A DNA stretch of 15,169 nucleotides, from positions 1 to 15,169 of the forward strand of contig JBDTMC010000156.1 of NCBI GenBank assembly GCA_039934475.1, read 5' to 3'. The position numbers were made by a program, and so were the translations under genes. The notes below the pieces were generated by a model. It ran no database searches, was not told the DNA's origin, and saw only the letters and a program-made list of their open reading frames with translations. This document shows, piece by piece, positions 7,990 through 14,606 of the stretch (positions are counted from its first letter, which is position 1; each line of letters starts with the position of its first letter). The stretch comes from JBDTMC01 sp039934475. GTDB taxonomy: Bacteria > Acidobacteriota > Terriglobia > Bryobacterales > Bryobacteraceae.

Positions 7990-9579
7990 ATGACCGTCCG
8001 CCAGACTGCTTTGCTGTGCCTGCCGTCGCTCCTCCTGTTCTGCGCACAGGCGCAGGAGCCGCCGGCCAATGTAGTAGCGGGTGATCGGCCCATATTCGCC
8101 ATCCAAACCAGGCTGGGGCCATTCTCGCCGGCCGACCGCGCGGCCGCCGCCAGTAAGAAGCTGGCGCGTTTGATTGAGGACGTTTCAACCTCTCCCGACG
8201 CTCTCATGCTGGCGGAGCAGGACGACACTACCGACATAGTCTCCAACGACATTGTGATCGCTACGGTTACGGAAGCAGACGCCAAGGCGGCCGGGGTCAA
8301 GCGATCCATGCTTGCCGCGGAGCGCCTCAGCCAAATCAAAAGTAGTGTGTCGAAAGTGCGCGCCGAATACTCTTACAAAAGCGTGCTGCTGGGTTCGCTA
8401 TACGCCCTCCTCACCACCCTCACGCTGGTGCTATTGCTAGTGCTGCTGCGCCGCCTGTCGCCCAGTTTGTATGCCGCCATCGAACGGTGGCGCGGAACCA
8501 TCGTCGGGACACTAAAGCCTCAATCGCTGGAGCAGGTCTCCGCGGGGCGCATCACGGCGGCACTCATCCAACTGGCGCGAATATGCCGGCTGGCCGTCAC
8601 TCTCGTCCTGCTCTATTTCTACATCCCCCTTGTCTTCAGCTTCTTTCCCTGGACGAGGAGCTTCGGCTACACCCTGCTCTCGTATGTACTCAACCCCATC
8701 GCCTCCGGCTGGGCCGCCTTTCTGGCCTACCTGCCCAGCCTCCTCGTGATCGGTGTCATCGTCTGTTTTTCCTACCTGGCGATGCGAGTGGCGCGATTCG
8801 TCTTCCGCGAATTGGAGCGAGGGACCATCCAATGGCCCGGATTTTATCCCGAGTGGGCCATGCCGTCTTACAAGATCGTTCAAATCCTGATTGTCGCCTT
8901 TGCCACCATCGTTATCTTCCCTTACTTGCCTGGCTCCGATTCTCCCGCTTTCCGCGGCGTGTCTATCTTCCTGGGTGTCTTGTTTTCGCTCGGCTCCACA
9001 TCGGCTGTATCGAACGTGATAGGCGGGTTGATTCTCACTTACACACGAGCCTTCCGCATCGGAGACCGCGTCCAGATTGCCGACACCGTGGGTGACATCG
9101 TTGCCAAGACCCTGCTGGCGACGCACGTTCGAACCATCAAGAACGTACACATCACGATCCCCAACTCACTGGTGGCCGGGAGTCACGTCGTCAACTTCAG
9201 CACGTCGGCACAGGGCGAAGGGTTGATCCTCCATACCAGCGTGACCATCGGCTATGATGCTCCGTGGCGGCAGGTCCATTCGTTGCTGATTGAGGCAGCA
9301 ATAAGGACACGCGGCGTATCGAAGGATCCGCCGCCGTTCGTCTTCCAAACCGCTCTCAACGACTTTTACGTTGCCTACGAAATCAACGCGTATACGGTAG
9401 AGCCCGGCCGCATGGCCATCATCTACAGCGACCTGCACCAGAACATTCAGGACGCCTTCAATGAAGCCGGCGTCGAGATCATGTCGCCCCACTACAACGC
9501 GATTCGCGACGGCAACACGACAGCCATTCCTGGCTCCTACAAGAACGGCCAGAAACAACAAAAGCCGAACTGGCGGTAG
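7990..9579 (+). CDS. MscS-family mechanosensitive ion channel with periplasmic N-terminal domain
   Basis: A 529-residue membrane protein. Residues 1-21 form a signal peptide ending CAQA before QEPP. An extracytoplasmic domain of about 105 residues follows, with IGPLSxxxRA-like (TRLGPFSPADRAAAA) and VTEADAKAAG stretches common in MscS proteins of this type. Hydrophobic segments lie near 132-154, 193-216, 243-266 and 293-312. The pore-lining TM3 region is VSIFLGVLFSLGSTSAVSN (324-342) and continues into GLILTYTRAFRIGDRVQI and the beta domain ending TIPNSLV (389-395). These channels open under membrane tension and release solutes on hypo-osmotic shock. The ATG is 14 bases after the helicase gene stop, so read-through transcription is likely, but no clear Shine-Dalgarno sequence is visible and a functional link to that operon is unproven. 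The stop codon lies in the loop of the convergent terminator. Confidence 0.9.
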   Translation: MTVRQTALLCLPSLLLFCAQAQEPPANVVAGDRPIFAIQTRLGPFSPADRAAAASKKLARLIEDVSTSPDALMLAEQDDTTDIVSNDIVIATVTEADAKAAGVKRSMLAAERLSQIKSSVSKVRAEYSYKSVLLGSLYALLTTLTLVLLLVLLRRLSPSLYAAIERWRGTIVGTLKPQSLEQVSAGRITAALIQLARICRLAVTLVLLYFYIPLVFSFFPWTRSFGYTLLSYVLNPIASGWAAFLAYLPSLLVIGVIVCFSYLAMRVARFVFRELERGTIQWPGFYPEWAMPSYKIVQILIVAFATIVIFPYLPGSDSPAFRGVSIFLGVLFSLGSTSAVSNVIGGLILTYTRAFRIGDRVQIADTVGDIVAKTLLATHVRTIKNVHITIPNSLVAGSHVVNFSTSAQGEGLILHTSVTIGYDAPWRQVHSLLIEAAIRTRGVSKDPPPFVFQTALNDFYVAYEINAYTVEPGRMAIIYSDLHQNIQDAFNEAGVEIMSPHYNAIRDGNTTAIPGSYKNGQKQQKPNWR

Positions 9580-9596
9580 TGCTCACCAGTTCGGCT
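9563..9596 (-). terminator. Intrinsic terminator for the minus-strand secreted-protein gene
   Basis: Perfect 11-bp inverted repeat AGCCGAACTGG (9563-9573) / CCAGTTCGGCT (9586-9596) with a 12-base loop. Read on the minus strand it is followed by a T-rich tract (TTTGTTGTTTCT from 9562 downward), the classical form of a Rho-independent terminator. It starts 22 bases after the minus gene's stop. On the plus strand there is no T-tract after the stem, so it would be a weak terminator for the MscS gene, whose stop codon it contains. Confidence 0.75.
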
Positions 9597-9618
9597 GCAA
9601 GTCCGGGCTAACGGCTGA

Positions 9619-10701
9619 CTAACCGCCGTTCGAACAAGTCGTCAGGCTGAATGGATTGCCTTGAAAGCTGAGCCACCCGTGGACCGAGGTGCTGGCAGGC
9701 GCTCCGAAGTAGGGCAGGTACACAAGATCCTGAAGATTGTAGGTGAATCCGTTCACGGTATACGGGAAGCCGCCGTAGTTTGTGAAGCCTTCCTCCGGAT
9801 CGCCGTTCTCCAGGATTCCGCACGCCACGTTGTTATTGATCAGAGGATCGTCGGCCCATTCGCCGATCTCATGCGACATGGCGGAAACATCCTGGGCGAA
9901 GTCGCCGGGTTGCGTGATGTAGCTGGCGTGCATGTAGGTGACGGTACCGTTCGTGTTTGTAAATGCGCTATGGTAGCCGCCGATGCAGCACCCCCCCGAA
10001 GTGAGGTACGTGTTGGTGGTTAGGAAGATCGGCAGCACGTTGGCCGGAAGGTTCATCGACGTGATCATGCTTTGCACCCGCGCATCGAACCAGTTGATAT
10101 CCACTTCGGCAACGGTGAGCGAGCTGAATGGCTTTCCCGTTTTACCCTTCGAGGCAGGCGGGCTGAATGTCTTCTCAGCCATCACTTTCGGTCCTCCAAG
10201 TGTGAGATGCCACTTTGAATTGGCGGGCAGCGAGCCCCAGAAGTTGCCGCGCTGGTAGGCATCAATATACTGAGTGGTGCCGAGGTTCGTGCCGCCCTGG
10301 ATGTAGCTGGTGGTTGCATCGAAGAGAGGGGAAGCCACAGTGTTCGTGACCACAGTCTTGCCGTTGGGAAGAACGGTAGCCGGGTCGAATGTTGTGGTTG
10401 TGGTGCCCTTGGTGATGACGATCTTGATCGGGATGATGACCGCGGTGATTCTGGTTGCCGTGTTAGTGGAAGGCGCAGTGCCAACCATCGTGTAGCTATA
10501 GGTAGTGCCCTGATAAACGAACGAGCCGTTCCAAGTAGGCAATGCGGTCAAAGCCGCAGCCGCGTTCGGTGTCGCCACAACGGTTCTCGGCAAAACGGCG
10601 TACCTCGGCTTGGCTGCTCCGGCCAACTCATCCTCCTGTGCAAGAGCAGCAGTACAGTTGATCAGCGCAAGCGCGCCAATCAGTGGAAACAAAATTTTCA
10701 T
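9619..10701 (-). CDS. Secreted protein with HEIGEW motif (putative metalloprotease-like, Exordium-like)
   Basis: A 360-residue exported protein. Residues 1-21 form a signal peptide (positive start, hydrophobic core, ALA before QED). The mature part is rich in Thr, Asn and Gly. SHEIGEWADDP (276-286) contains an HExxE metal-binding-like core (H277, E278, E281) followed by two acidic residues, resembling the SHELxExxTDP motif of plant Exordium/phosphate-induced proteins and of some secreted bacterial proteins. A CC pair (238-239) and C294/C356 could form disulfides outside the cytoplasm. It is not a canonical HExxH zincin, and no third ligand can be assigned by eye, so enzymatic activity is unproven. 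The leader holds AG-rich sequence (AGAGAAAGAA) before the ATG and a small hairpin; a strong terminator follows. The gene stands alone between two plus-strand genes. Confidence 0.8.
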   Translation of the reverse strand: MKILFPLIGALALINCTAALAQEDELAGAAKPRYAVLPRTVVATPNAAAALTALPTWNGSFVYQGTTYSYTMVGTAPSTNTATRITAVIIPIKIVITKGTTTTTFDPATVLPNGKTVVTNTVASPLFDATTSYIQGGTNLGTTQYIDAYQRGNFWGSLPANSKWHLTLGGPKVMAEKTFSPPASKGKTGKPFSSLTVAEVDINWFDARVQSMITSMNLPANVLPIFLTTNTYLTSGGCCIGGYHSAFTNTNGTVTYMHASYITQPGDFAQDVSAMSHEIGEWADDPLINNNVACGILENGDPEEGFTNYGGFPYTVNGFTYNLQDLVYLPYFGAPASTSVHGWLSFQGNPFSLTTCSNGG

Positions 10702-10734
10702 TTTTTGAATTCTTTCTCTACCGGGCGCAAGTCC

Positions 10735-10770
10735 AGCTCACTGCTGAGCTTTGCTAACGCTCTTTGGACC
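10735..10770 (-). promoter_or_regulatory. Possible structured 5' leader of the secreted-protein gene
   Basis: On the minus strand, AGCTCA GCAG TGAGCT (10750-10735) forms a 6-bp hairpin with a 4-base loop. The flanking GTCC (10769-10766) and GGAC (10734-10731) could close an outer helix around an A-rich internal loop. The element lies 34-69 bases upstream of the start codon. It matches no riboswitch class I can name; it could simply be a stabilising leader or chance pairing. Confidence 0.3.
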
Positions 10771-10781
10771 CTGATGCTCTC

Positions 10782-10787
10782 ACTATA
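10782..10787 (-). promoter_or_regulatory. Candidate -10 element for the secreted-protein gene
   Basis: TATAGT on the minus strand, inside CGGTATAGTG. A start near 10775 would give a leader of about 75 bases. No good -35 hexamer is seen at 16-18 bases. The same CGGTATAG octamer occurs on the plus strand at 10864-10871, facing the divergent phosphatase gene. Confidence 0.3.
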
Positions 10788-10850
10788 CCGTTTGAAGGAC
10801 GGCCTATAGCCCCAATTGAGGCGATTTGGGCAATCCCCGTTGCCTGTAAT

Positions 10851-10860
10851 GTACCGGTAC
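10851..10860. promoter_or_regulatory. Perfect 10-bp palindrome upstream of the phosphatase gene
   Basis: GTACCGGTAC is fully self-complementary and lies directly before the candidate -10 sequence GGTATAGC (10865-10872), where an operator would be expected. Half-sites of 5 bp are short, so this may be chance. Confidence 0.3.
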
Positions 10861-10863
10861 CTA

Positions 10864-10872
10864 CGGTATAGC
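10864..10872 (+). promoter_or_regulatory. Candidate -10 region for the histidine phosphatase gene
   Basis: CGGTATAGC contains TATAGC (10867-10872), 32 bases before the GTG start, leaving room for the GGAGAG ribosome site at 10892-10897. The -35 side is weak. Confidence 0.25.
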
Positions 10873-10891
10873 TTTGCCGCGGTGCTTCCCT

Positions 10892-10897
10892 GGAGAG
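10892..10897 (+). promoter_or_regulatory. Ribosome binding site deciding the phosphatase start
   Basis: GGAGAG ends 6 bases before GTG 10904. The downstream ATG (10925) has no comparable motif, and the upstream in-frame TTG (10874) precedes this site. Confidence 0.55.
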
Positions 10898-10903
10898 ACG
10901 CTA

Positions 10904-12028
10904 GTGGGCGTTACCCTTGTTGAGATGGGAATTGTCTACCTCATTCGCCACGGCCAGAGCACCTTCAACGCCGCTGGGAGATTTCAGGGCTGTTGCGATG
11001 AACCCGAGCTCACTGAAGAGGGAAGGCGCACGGCCGATGCCGCCGGTATTTACCTGCGCGAAGCGGGCTTGCAGGCAGTGGTTGCCAGTCCTTTGCGGAG
11101 AGCCGCCCAGACCGCGCATCGAATCCATGATCAGGTCCGGAGAGGCGATTCGCGGGACGTCTCTTTCGACACCGAATGGGATCTGCGTGAGATCGACCTG
11201 CCGCTATGGGAACGCAAGACAGTGGCATCGATCGTCAGCGAATACGGCGGCGACTATCAAATTTGGAGAGACCACCCGCACCACTTTCAGATGAAGGAAC
11301 GGCGGCCCGTGGTCGATCTGTACCAGCGTGCGGAAGGCCTATGGGCGCGGCTTCTGAACCGCTTTGGCGGCCGGACTATCCTGCTGGCGACCCACGGCGG
11401 CGCCGGCCGCGCGCTGATCGGAACCGCGATAGGGATTCCACCGTCCAGCTACCATCGCCTGCAGCAGTCGAATGGCGGCATCAGCACACTGGAATTCCCG
11501 GGAAACGATTTCACACAGGCGCGGCTGACGGCGGTGAATGTCACAGACTATGAAGGAGAGCCACTGTCTGAGACCAAGGACTCGAAATCGGGACCGCGAG
11601 TCTTGCTGGTTCCACCCGGTGATCCAAACTCCGTCCAACATCGATGCGCTGCCATGATCCTGAACCAGACGCGCCTGGACGCCGTCTTTGCGTCCACCGG
11701 TGTTTGTCGCGACAGCGTTGCGGAATTGCTCCGTGGCGGTATTCACTCCGATGCGACTGTGGAAGTCGCGGAAACCCTGCCCGCGCGCGATGGATCGCCC
11801 GCGACGATTCTCTGGATGGTAGACCCCGCACGCCTGCAATCAATGCTCGCGAACGTTCTGGGTCTCGACGAGGAAGGCGGAACCCGTTTCTGTCCCATCC
11901 CCTTGACGTTCACCGTTCTGCATTACAACGGTGCAGGGAAATTCCCCGTCGTTCAGGGGATGAACCTGTACGACGCCACGCGATTCGACACTACCCCCGG
12001 CGGAGCCAGCTCCATCCGCAGCGCGTAG
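10904..12028 (+). CDS. Histidine phosphatase (phosphoglycerate-mutase-like) with degenerate second domain
   Basis: A 374-residue protein from GTG 10904 (367 from ATG 10925, which gives MGIVYLIRHGQS). The first half has the full histidine-phosphatase set: LIRHGQSTFN with the phospho-accepting His, ELTEEGRRTADAAG, VVASPLRRAAQTA, REIDLPLWER with the acid residue, and LLATHGGAGRALIG with the second His. The second half (about the last 145 residues) follows the same order: RVLLVPPGDPNS where RHG should be, LDAVFASTGVCRDSVAELL like the SPLxRxxQTA helix, ILWMVDPARLQSMLANVLGL where HGG should be, and a terminal strand pair like that of domain 1. It thus looks like an internal duplication that has lost the catalytic His residues. 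Substrate (sugar phosphate, phosphoprotein or cobalamin intermediate) is unknown. The gene stands alone, divergent from the secreted-protein gene. Confidence 0.82.
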   Translation: MGVTLVEMGIVYLIRHGQSTFNAAGRFQGCCDEPELTEEGRRTADAAGIYLREAGLQAVVASPLRRAAQTAHRIHDQVRRGDSRDVSFDTEWDLREIDLPLWERKTVASIVSEYGGDYQIWRDHPHHFQMKERRPVVDLYQRAEGLWARLLNRFGGRTILLATHGGAGRALIGTAIGIPPSSYHRLQQSNGGISTLEFPGNDFTQARLTAVNVTDYEGEPLSETKDSKSGPRVLLVPPGDPNSVQHRCAAMILNQTRLDAVFASTGVCRDSVAELLRGGIHSDATVEVAETLPARDGSPATILWMVDPARLQSMLANVLGLDEEGGTRFCPIPLTFTVLHYNGAGKFPVVQGMNLYDATRFDTTPGGASSIRSA

Positions 12029-12085
12029 ACCTTCTCCGTGCCGCGAATCGGTGGGAAGGCGATGCGTGTTGACCGCATCGGCTGA

Positions 12086-12601
12086 TTATCCCCGGTTGTG
12101 TCGAATTGTGTCGAACTGTGTCGACTGGACTGGGGCCGCAAAGGCGCTTTCGGTGTCGAGTTCTGTCGAGAAGCGTCGAGTTGTATTGGTTGCCGTTGCG
12201 GCGGCGTGGCTATGGGCGTCAAATTCCGGCGTGTCGAGGACGTCGGGGCGGCAATGGATGGTGGCGCCGAGGCTTTCCATATGGGGCAACCTCCACGCGT
12301 CTTCGCCGTGCTGGTCCACTGGGCGGTTGAGAACAGCCGTTGCGGCGCGCGGGAGGGCGAGAGCATCGAGTTCGCGCATCTGGTCAAGCAGGCGCCGGTT
12401 GCGTTCGCCGAAGATTTCCTTGATGGCGCATTGGAAGTGTGTGTCATTTTCGTACCAGTTATAGATTGTGGAGTGGTGGACGGCGGCGGCAGTGACAGTG
12501 CCGCCGTGGGCGAGGGTGATAGCGGCCCGCGCCTGGGCGGGGGATAGCGCCCCTAAAGAGGTGTGTTCCGGTACTGTGTCTGTGGCGAGAACGTTGGACA
12601 T
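12086..12601 (-). CDS. Small helix-turn-helix protein (terminase-small-subunit/regulator-like)
   Basis: A 171-residue protein. Residues about 18-62, LSPAQARAAITLAHGG then TVTAAA and HHSTIYNWYEND, match the HTH found in phage-terminase-like and resolvase-like DNA-binding proteins, with STIYNW as recognition helix. Compared with the usual VTxxAxxAGVxxSTIYxW spacing, about four residues are missing between the two helices (TVTAAA directly followed by VHH), so binding may be altered or lost. KEIFGERNRRLLDQMREL is probably a helix. The last 45 residues are low-complexity (STELDT, STQFDT) and are encoded by the TGTCGA repeat cluster. AGGAG (12611-12615 on the minus strand) 9 bases before ATG 12601 supports the start. 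The function is not known; the gene lies between the phosphatase gene and the truncated RHS gene, so it may mark a rearrangement boundary. Confidence 0.65.
   Translation of the reverse strand: MSNVLATDTVPEHTSLGALSPAQARAAITLAHGGTVTAAAVHHSTIYNWYENDTHFQCAIKEIFGERNRRLLDQMRELDALALPRAATAVLNRPVDQHGEDAWRLPHMESLGATIHCRPDVLDTPEFDAHSHAAATATNTTRRFSTELDTESAFAAPVQSTQFDTIRHNRG
12097..12180. repeat. Two triplets of 10-bp-spaced TGTCGA repeats
   Basis: TGTCGA starts at 12099, 12109 and 12119 (10-bp units TGTGTCGAAT, TGTGTCGAAC, TGTGTCGACT), and again at 12154 and 12164, with CGTCGA at 12174. A further TGTCGA lies at 12232. The period of 10 is not a multiple of three although the repeats lie inside the coding end of the HTH gene, so the encoded peptide is not itself a regular repeat. 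Confidence 0.7.
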
Positions 12602-12610
12602 GGTAGTTCG

Positions 12611-12615
12611 CTCCT
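12611..12615 (-). promoter_or_regulatory. Ribosome binding site of the HTH gene
   Basis: AGGAG on the minus strand, 9 bases before ATG 12601. It is the main sign that this minus-strand frame is a real gene and not a shadow. Confidence 0.55.
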
Positions 12616-12642
12616 GGTAGGATGATCCACCAGAAGGTCGGA

Positions 12643-12665
12643 TTACCGGATATGATTATCGGTAA
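12643..12665. promoter_or_regulatory. Inverted repeat upstream of the HTH gene (possible operator)
   Basis: TTACCG (12643-12648) and CGGTAA (12660-12665) are separated by 11 bases, placing the half-sites 17 bases apart, as in many HTH operators. The minus strand here contains GATAAT, a near -10 consensus, so the element would overlap the HTH gene promoter. The rest of 12602-12740 shows no gene. Confidence 0.35.
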
Positions 12666-12740
12666 CTGATTGAGAAGGCTCGATAAATATTGTGAGTTTC
12701 GCGGTGATCGCCCCACACAACCAGCGACTGGCCGCGGCGC

Positions 12741-14606
12741 ATGAACTTTAATTGCCTGGGCCAGAGAGGCCACGGTGCACGGTTCACGCGGCAAAGGGTT
12801 GGATCTGATGGGCCGTTCGATTTCGGCTATCTCTACACTGCAGGGGCCGGAGTGAGGACGACAACGTATCCTTCAAAAAGAACTGTGTCGACGGATTACG
12901 ACGACGCCGGCCGCATCAAGAAGGTCTACGCGGGGGTTGCGAATGGCTCCGGAGGCACGTATGCTTCCTCCGTGACGTATGCCGCGCCGGGCGGGCTTGC
13001 GTCTGCGGCGGTGGGACCCTTTACGGAGACTCGTACTTATGACGCACTGTTGCGGTTGAGCAGTATTGGGGTGACCGGTGCGACACCGTGGTCGTGGGCT
13101 GGCACCTATTGGAGCGGGGGAAATCTGAAGACGCAGACCGTGAACGATGGGGTGCAAACGCGGGTGCAATCGTTCAACTATGACAAGGTGAACCGATTGT
13201 CGGTGGCCAGCGAGGATGCGTCGTGGACTCAGAACTACCTCTACGACGCCTATGGGAACCGAGCTGTGAATTCGGTGTATGTGCCGTATCCGGTGGTGAC
13301 ACCGCAAGCGTCGGACGCGGCGGGATTGTCGGCGCAGTATGCTGGAAACCAGTGGAAGCCAGGCGGGGTGAGCTATGACGGGTCAGGGAACCAAACGGCG
13401 AATGGATTGGGAAGCTATGCGTTTGATGCGGAGAACCGGATGGCGACTGCGACGATACCGGGATTGGGTACGGAGAGCTACACTTACGATGGTGAGGGAA
13501 GACGCGTGAAACGAAGTGGGCCGCTGGGCACGACGATCTATGCGTACGACCTTGGGGGCAAGGTGGCGGCGGAGTACCAGACGCCGGCTGGAACGGTAGT
13601 GATGACGGCGTACCGGTTTGAGGATCATTTGGGGACGACGCGGATGGTGAGCGACGGAACGGCAACCGGTTATTTGAAGCGCTTTGACTACTTGCCGTTT
13701 GGGGAAGAGATTGCGGCTGGGGTAAATGGGCGGGGGGCAAAGTATTCGAGCTTATCGTATCCGACGGTGAGCCAGGATGGGGTACCGCTGAAGTTTACCG
13801 GCAAAGAACGGGATTCGGAGACGGGTCTCGATTACTTCGGCGCTCGGTATTACAGCGGGGCACAGGGCAGGTTCACGTCAACTGACCCTCTGAACGCTCC
13901 AAACCTCCAGCGCCTGCATCCAGAGCAGTTTACTCGGTTCATTGGCAATCCTCAAAACTGGAATGGCTACGCCTACGCACACAACAACCCGTTAGCGAAG
14001 ATCGATCCTGACGGCTACCTCACAATCGTAGTGCCCGGTACCTGGAACGACCAGGAGCAGTGGAGACAGTCGAAATTCGTCCAGAGCGTTTCCAAGACCT
14101 TCGGAGAACAAGCAGTGGTGCTCAACAACCCGAACATGGCCAACACGCCTCAAGGGCGGGCTGCCGCCGCCAATGCGATCAAAGCGTTGGTTGCCAACCA
14201 CAAGTTCGGCGAGGGCGAAAAGCTCAATATTGTGGCTCACAGCCATGGAGGGAATGCGGTCTTTGCTGCGACCCAAAGCGGTTTGGCGCACAAAATCGAT
14301 AACCTCGTGACACTCGGTACCCCGGTTCGTTCAGACTACGCTCCAAACACAAGCCTAATCGGGAACCATATCAACGCGTTCTCGAACTTCGACTCGGTAC
14401 AAACGCACGGTGGGTTTTCAGAAAGCATGGGGACTTGGGGTGTCAGCCATTCTGAGGTGGGGCTGGCGGGCCGTACCGTCGGTACAGCAACGAACGTCGA
14501 GGCCGGGCTATCGGATCTCGGTGGGCTCGGAGTGAGGAACCACTCCGCCTTGTGGCAAAACACCGACGTTTGGGTGAAGCAAGTAGAACCACTGCTGAAG
14601 AAATGA
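12741..14606 (+). CDS. RHS-repeat polymorphic toxin, 5'-truncated, with lipase-like C-terminal domain
   Basis: A 621-residue frame. From about residue 28 it is RHS/YD-repeat sequence: TDYDDAGRI, FNYDKVNRLS, YLYDAYGNR, YTYDGEGRRVKR, then RFEDHLGTTRMVSD, FDYLPFGEE, FTGKERDSETGLDYFGARYY (352-371), GRFTSTDP and NNPLAKIDPDG (415-425), the conserved end of the core. From 427 on it is a different domain: IVVPGTWND (429-437), then LNIVAHSHGG (495-504) with a nucleophile elbow at Ser501, LVTLGTP, NFDSVQTHGG (Asp551) and NHSALW (His601), the layout of a lipase/PGAP1-type alpha/beta hydrolase. Complete RHS proteins are usually well over 1000 residues with signal and shell-forming parts; these are absent. 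The frame opens after TGA 12705, and ATG 12741 has no ribosome site. It is probably a truncated gene or relic whose toxin tip is still intact. Confidence 0.85.
   Translation: MNFNCLGQRGHGARFTRQRVGSDGPFDFGYLYTAGAGVRTTTYPSKRTVSTDYDDAGRIKKVYAGVANGSGGTYASSVTYAAPGGLASAAVGPFTETRTYDALLRLSSIGVTGATPWSWAGTYWSGGNLKTQTVNDGVQTRVQSFNYDKVNRLSVASEDASWTQNYLYDAYGNRAVNSVYVPYPVVTPQASDAAGLSAQYAGNQWKPGGVSYDGSGNQTANGLGSYAFDAENRMATATIPGLGTESYTYDGEGRRVKRSGPLGTTIYAYDLGGKVAAEYQTPAGTVVMTAYRFEDHLGTTRMVSDGTATGYLKRFDYLPFGEEIAAGVNGRGAKYSSLSYPTVSQDGVPLKFTGKERDSETGLDYFGARYYSGAQGRFTSTDPLNAPNLQRLHPEQFTRFIGNPQNWNGYAYAHNNPLAKIDPDGYLTIVVPGTWNDQEQWRQSKFVQSVSKTFGEQAVVLNNPNMANTPQGRAAAANAIKALVANHKFGEGEKLNIVAHSHGGNAVFAATQSGLAHKIDNLVTLGTPVRSDYAPNTSLIGNHINAFSNFDSVQTHGGFSESMGTWGVSHSEVGLAGRTVGTATNVEAGLSDLGGLGVRNHSALWQNTDVWVKQVEPLLKK
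13791..13889 (+). repeat. RHS core-end repeat, copy 1
   Basis: 33 codons of conserved RHS core end within the long RHS gene. By eye 28 of 33 residues match copy 2 at 15060-15158; the longest exact stretch is 18 bases (13797-13814 against 15066-15083). Confidence 0.85.

Noticed and set aside
10731..10775. c-di-GMP (GEMM) riboswitch before the secreted-protein gene.
   Set aside because: A GCAAA-stem-GGAC stretch is suggestive, but the conserved GACGCAAAGCC half and tetraloop-receptor part are absent.
11953..12447. 164-residue minus-strand frame overlapping the HTH gene and phosphatase end.
   Set aside because: It overlaps the phosphatase C-terminus and the HTH gene in another frame, has no motif, and its Ser/Thr/Gln richness comes from the TGTCGA repeats.
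12098..12547. 149-residue plus-strand frame opposite the HTH gene.
   Set aside because: Gly/Val-rich antisense of the HTH gene; the minus strand has the recognisable HTH and a good ribosome site.
12881..12892. AACTGTGTCGAC in the RHS gene is identical to 12 bases of the TGTCGA repeat cluster (12114-12125).
   Set aside because: Here it encodes RTVST of the common RHS YPSxRTVSTDYD pattern and has no neighbouring 10-bp repeats, so the match is probably chance.
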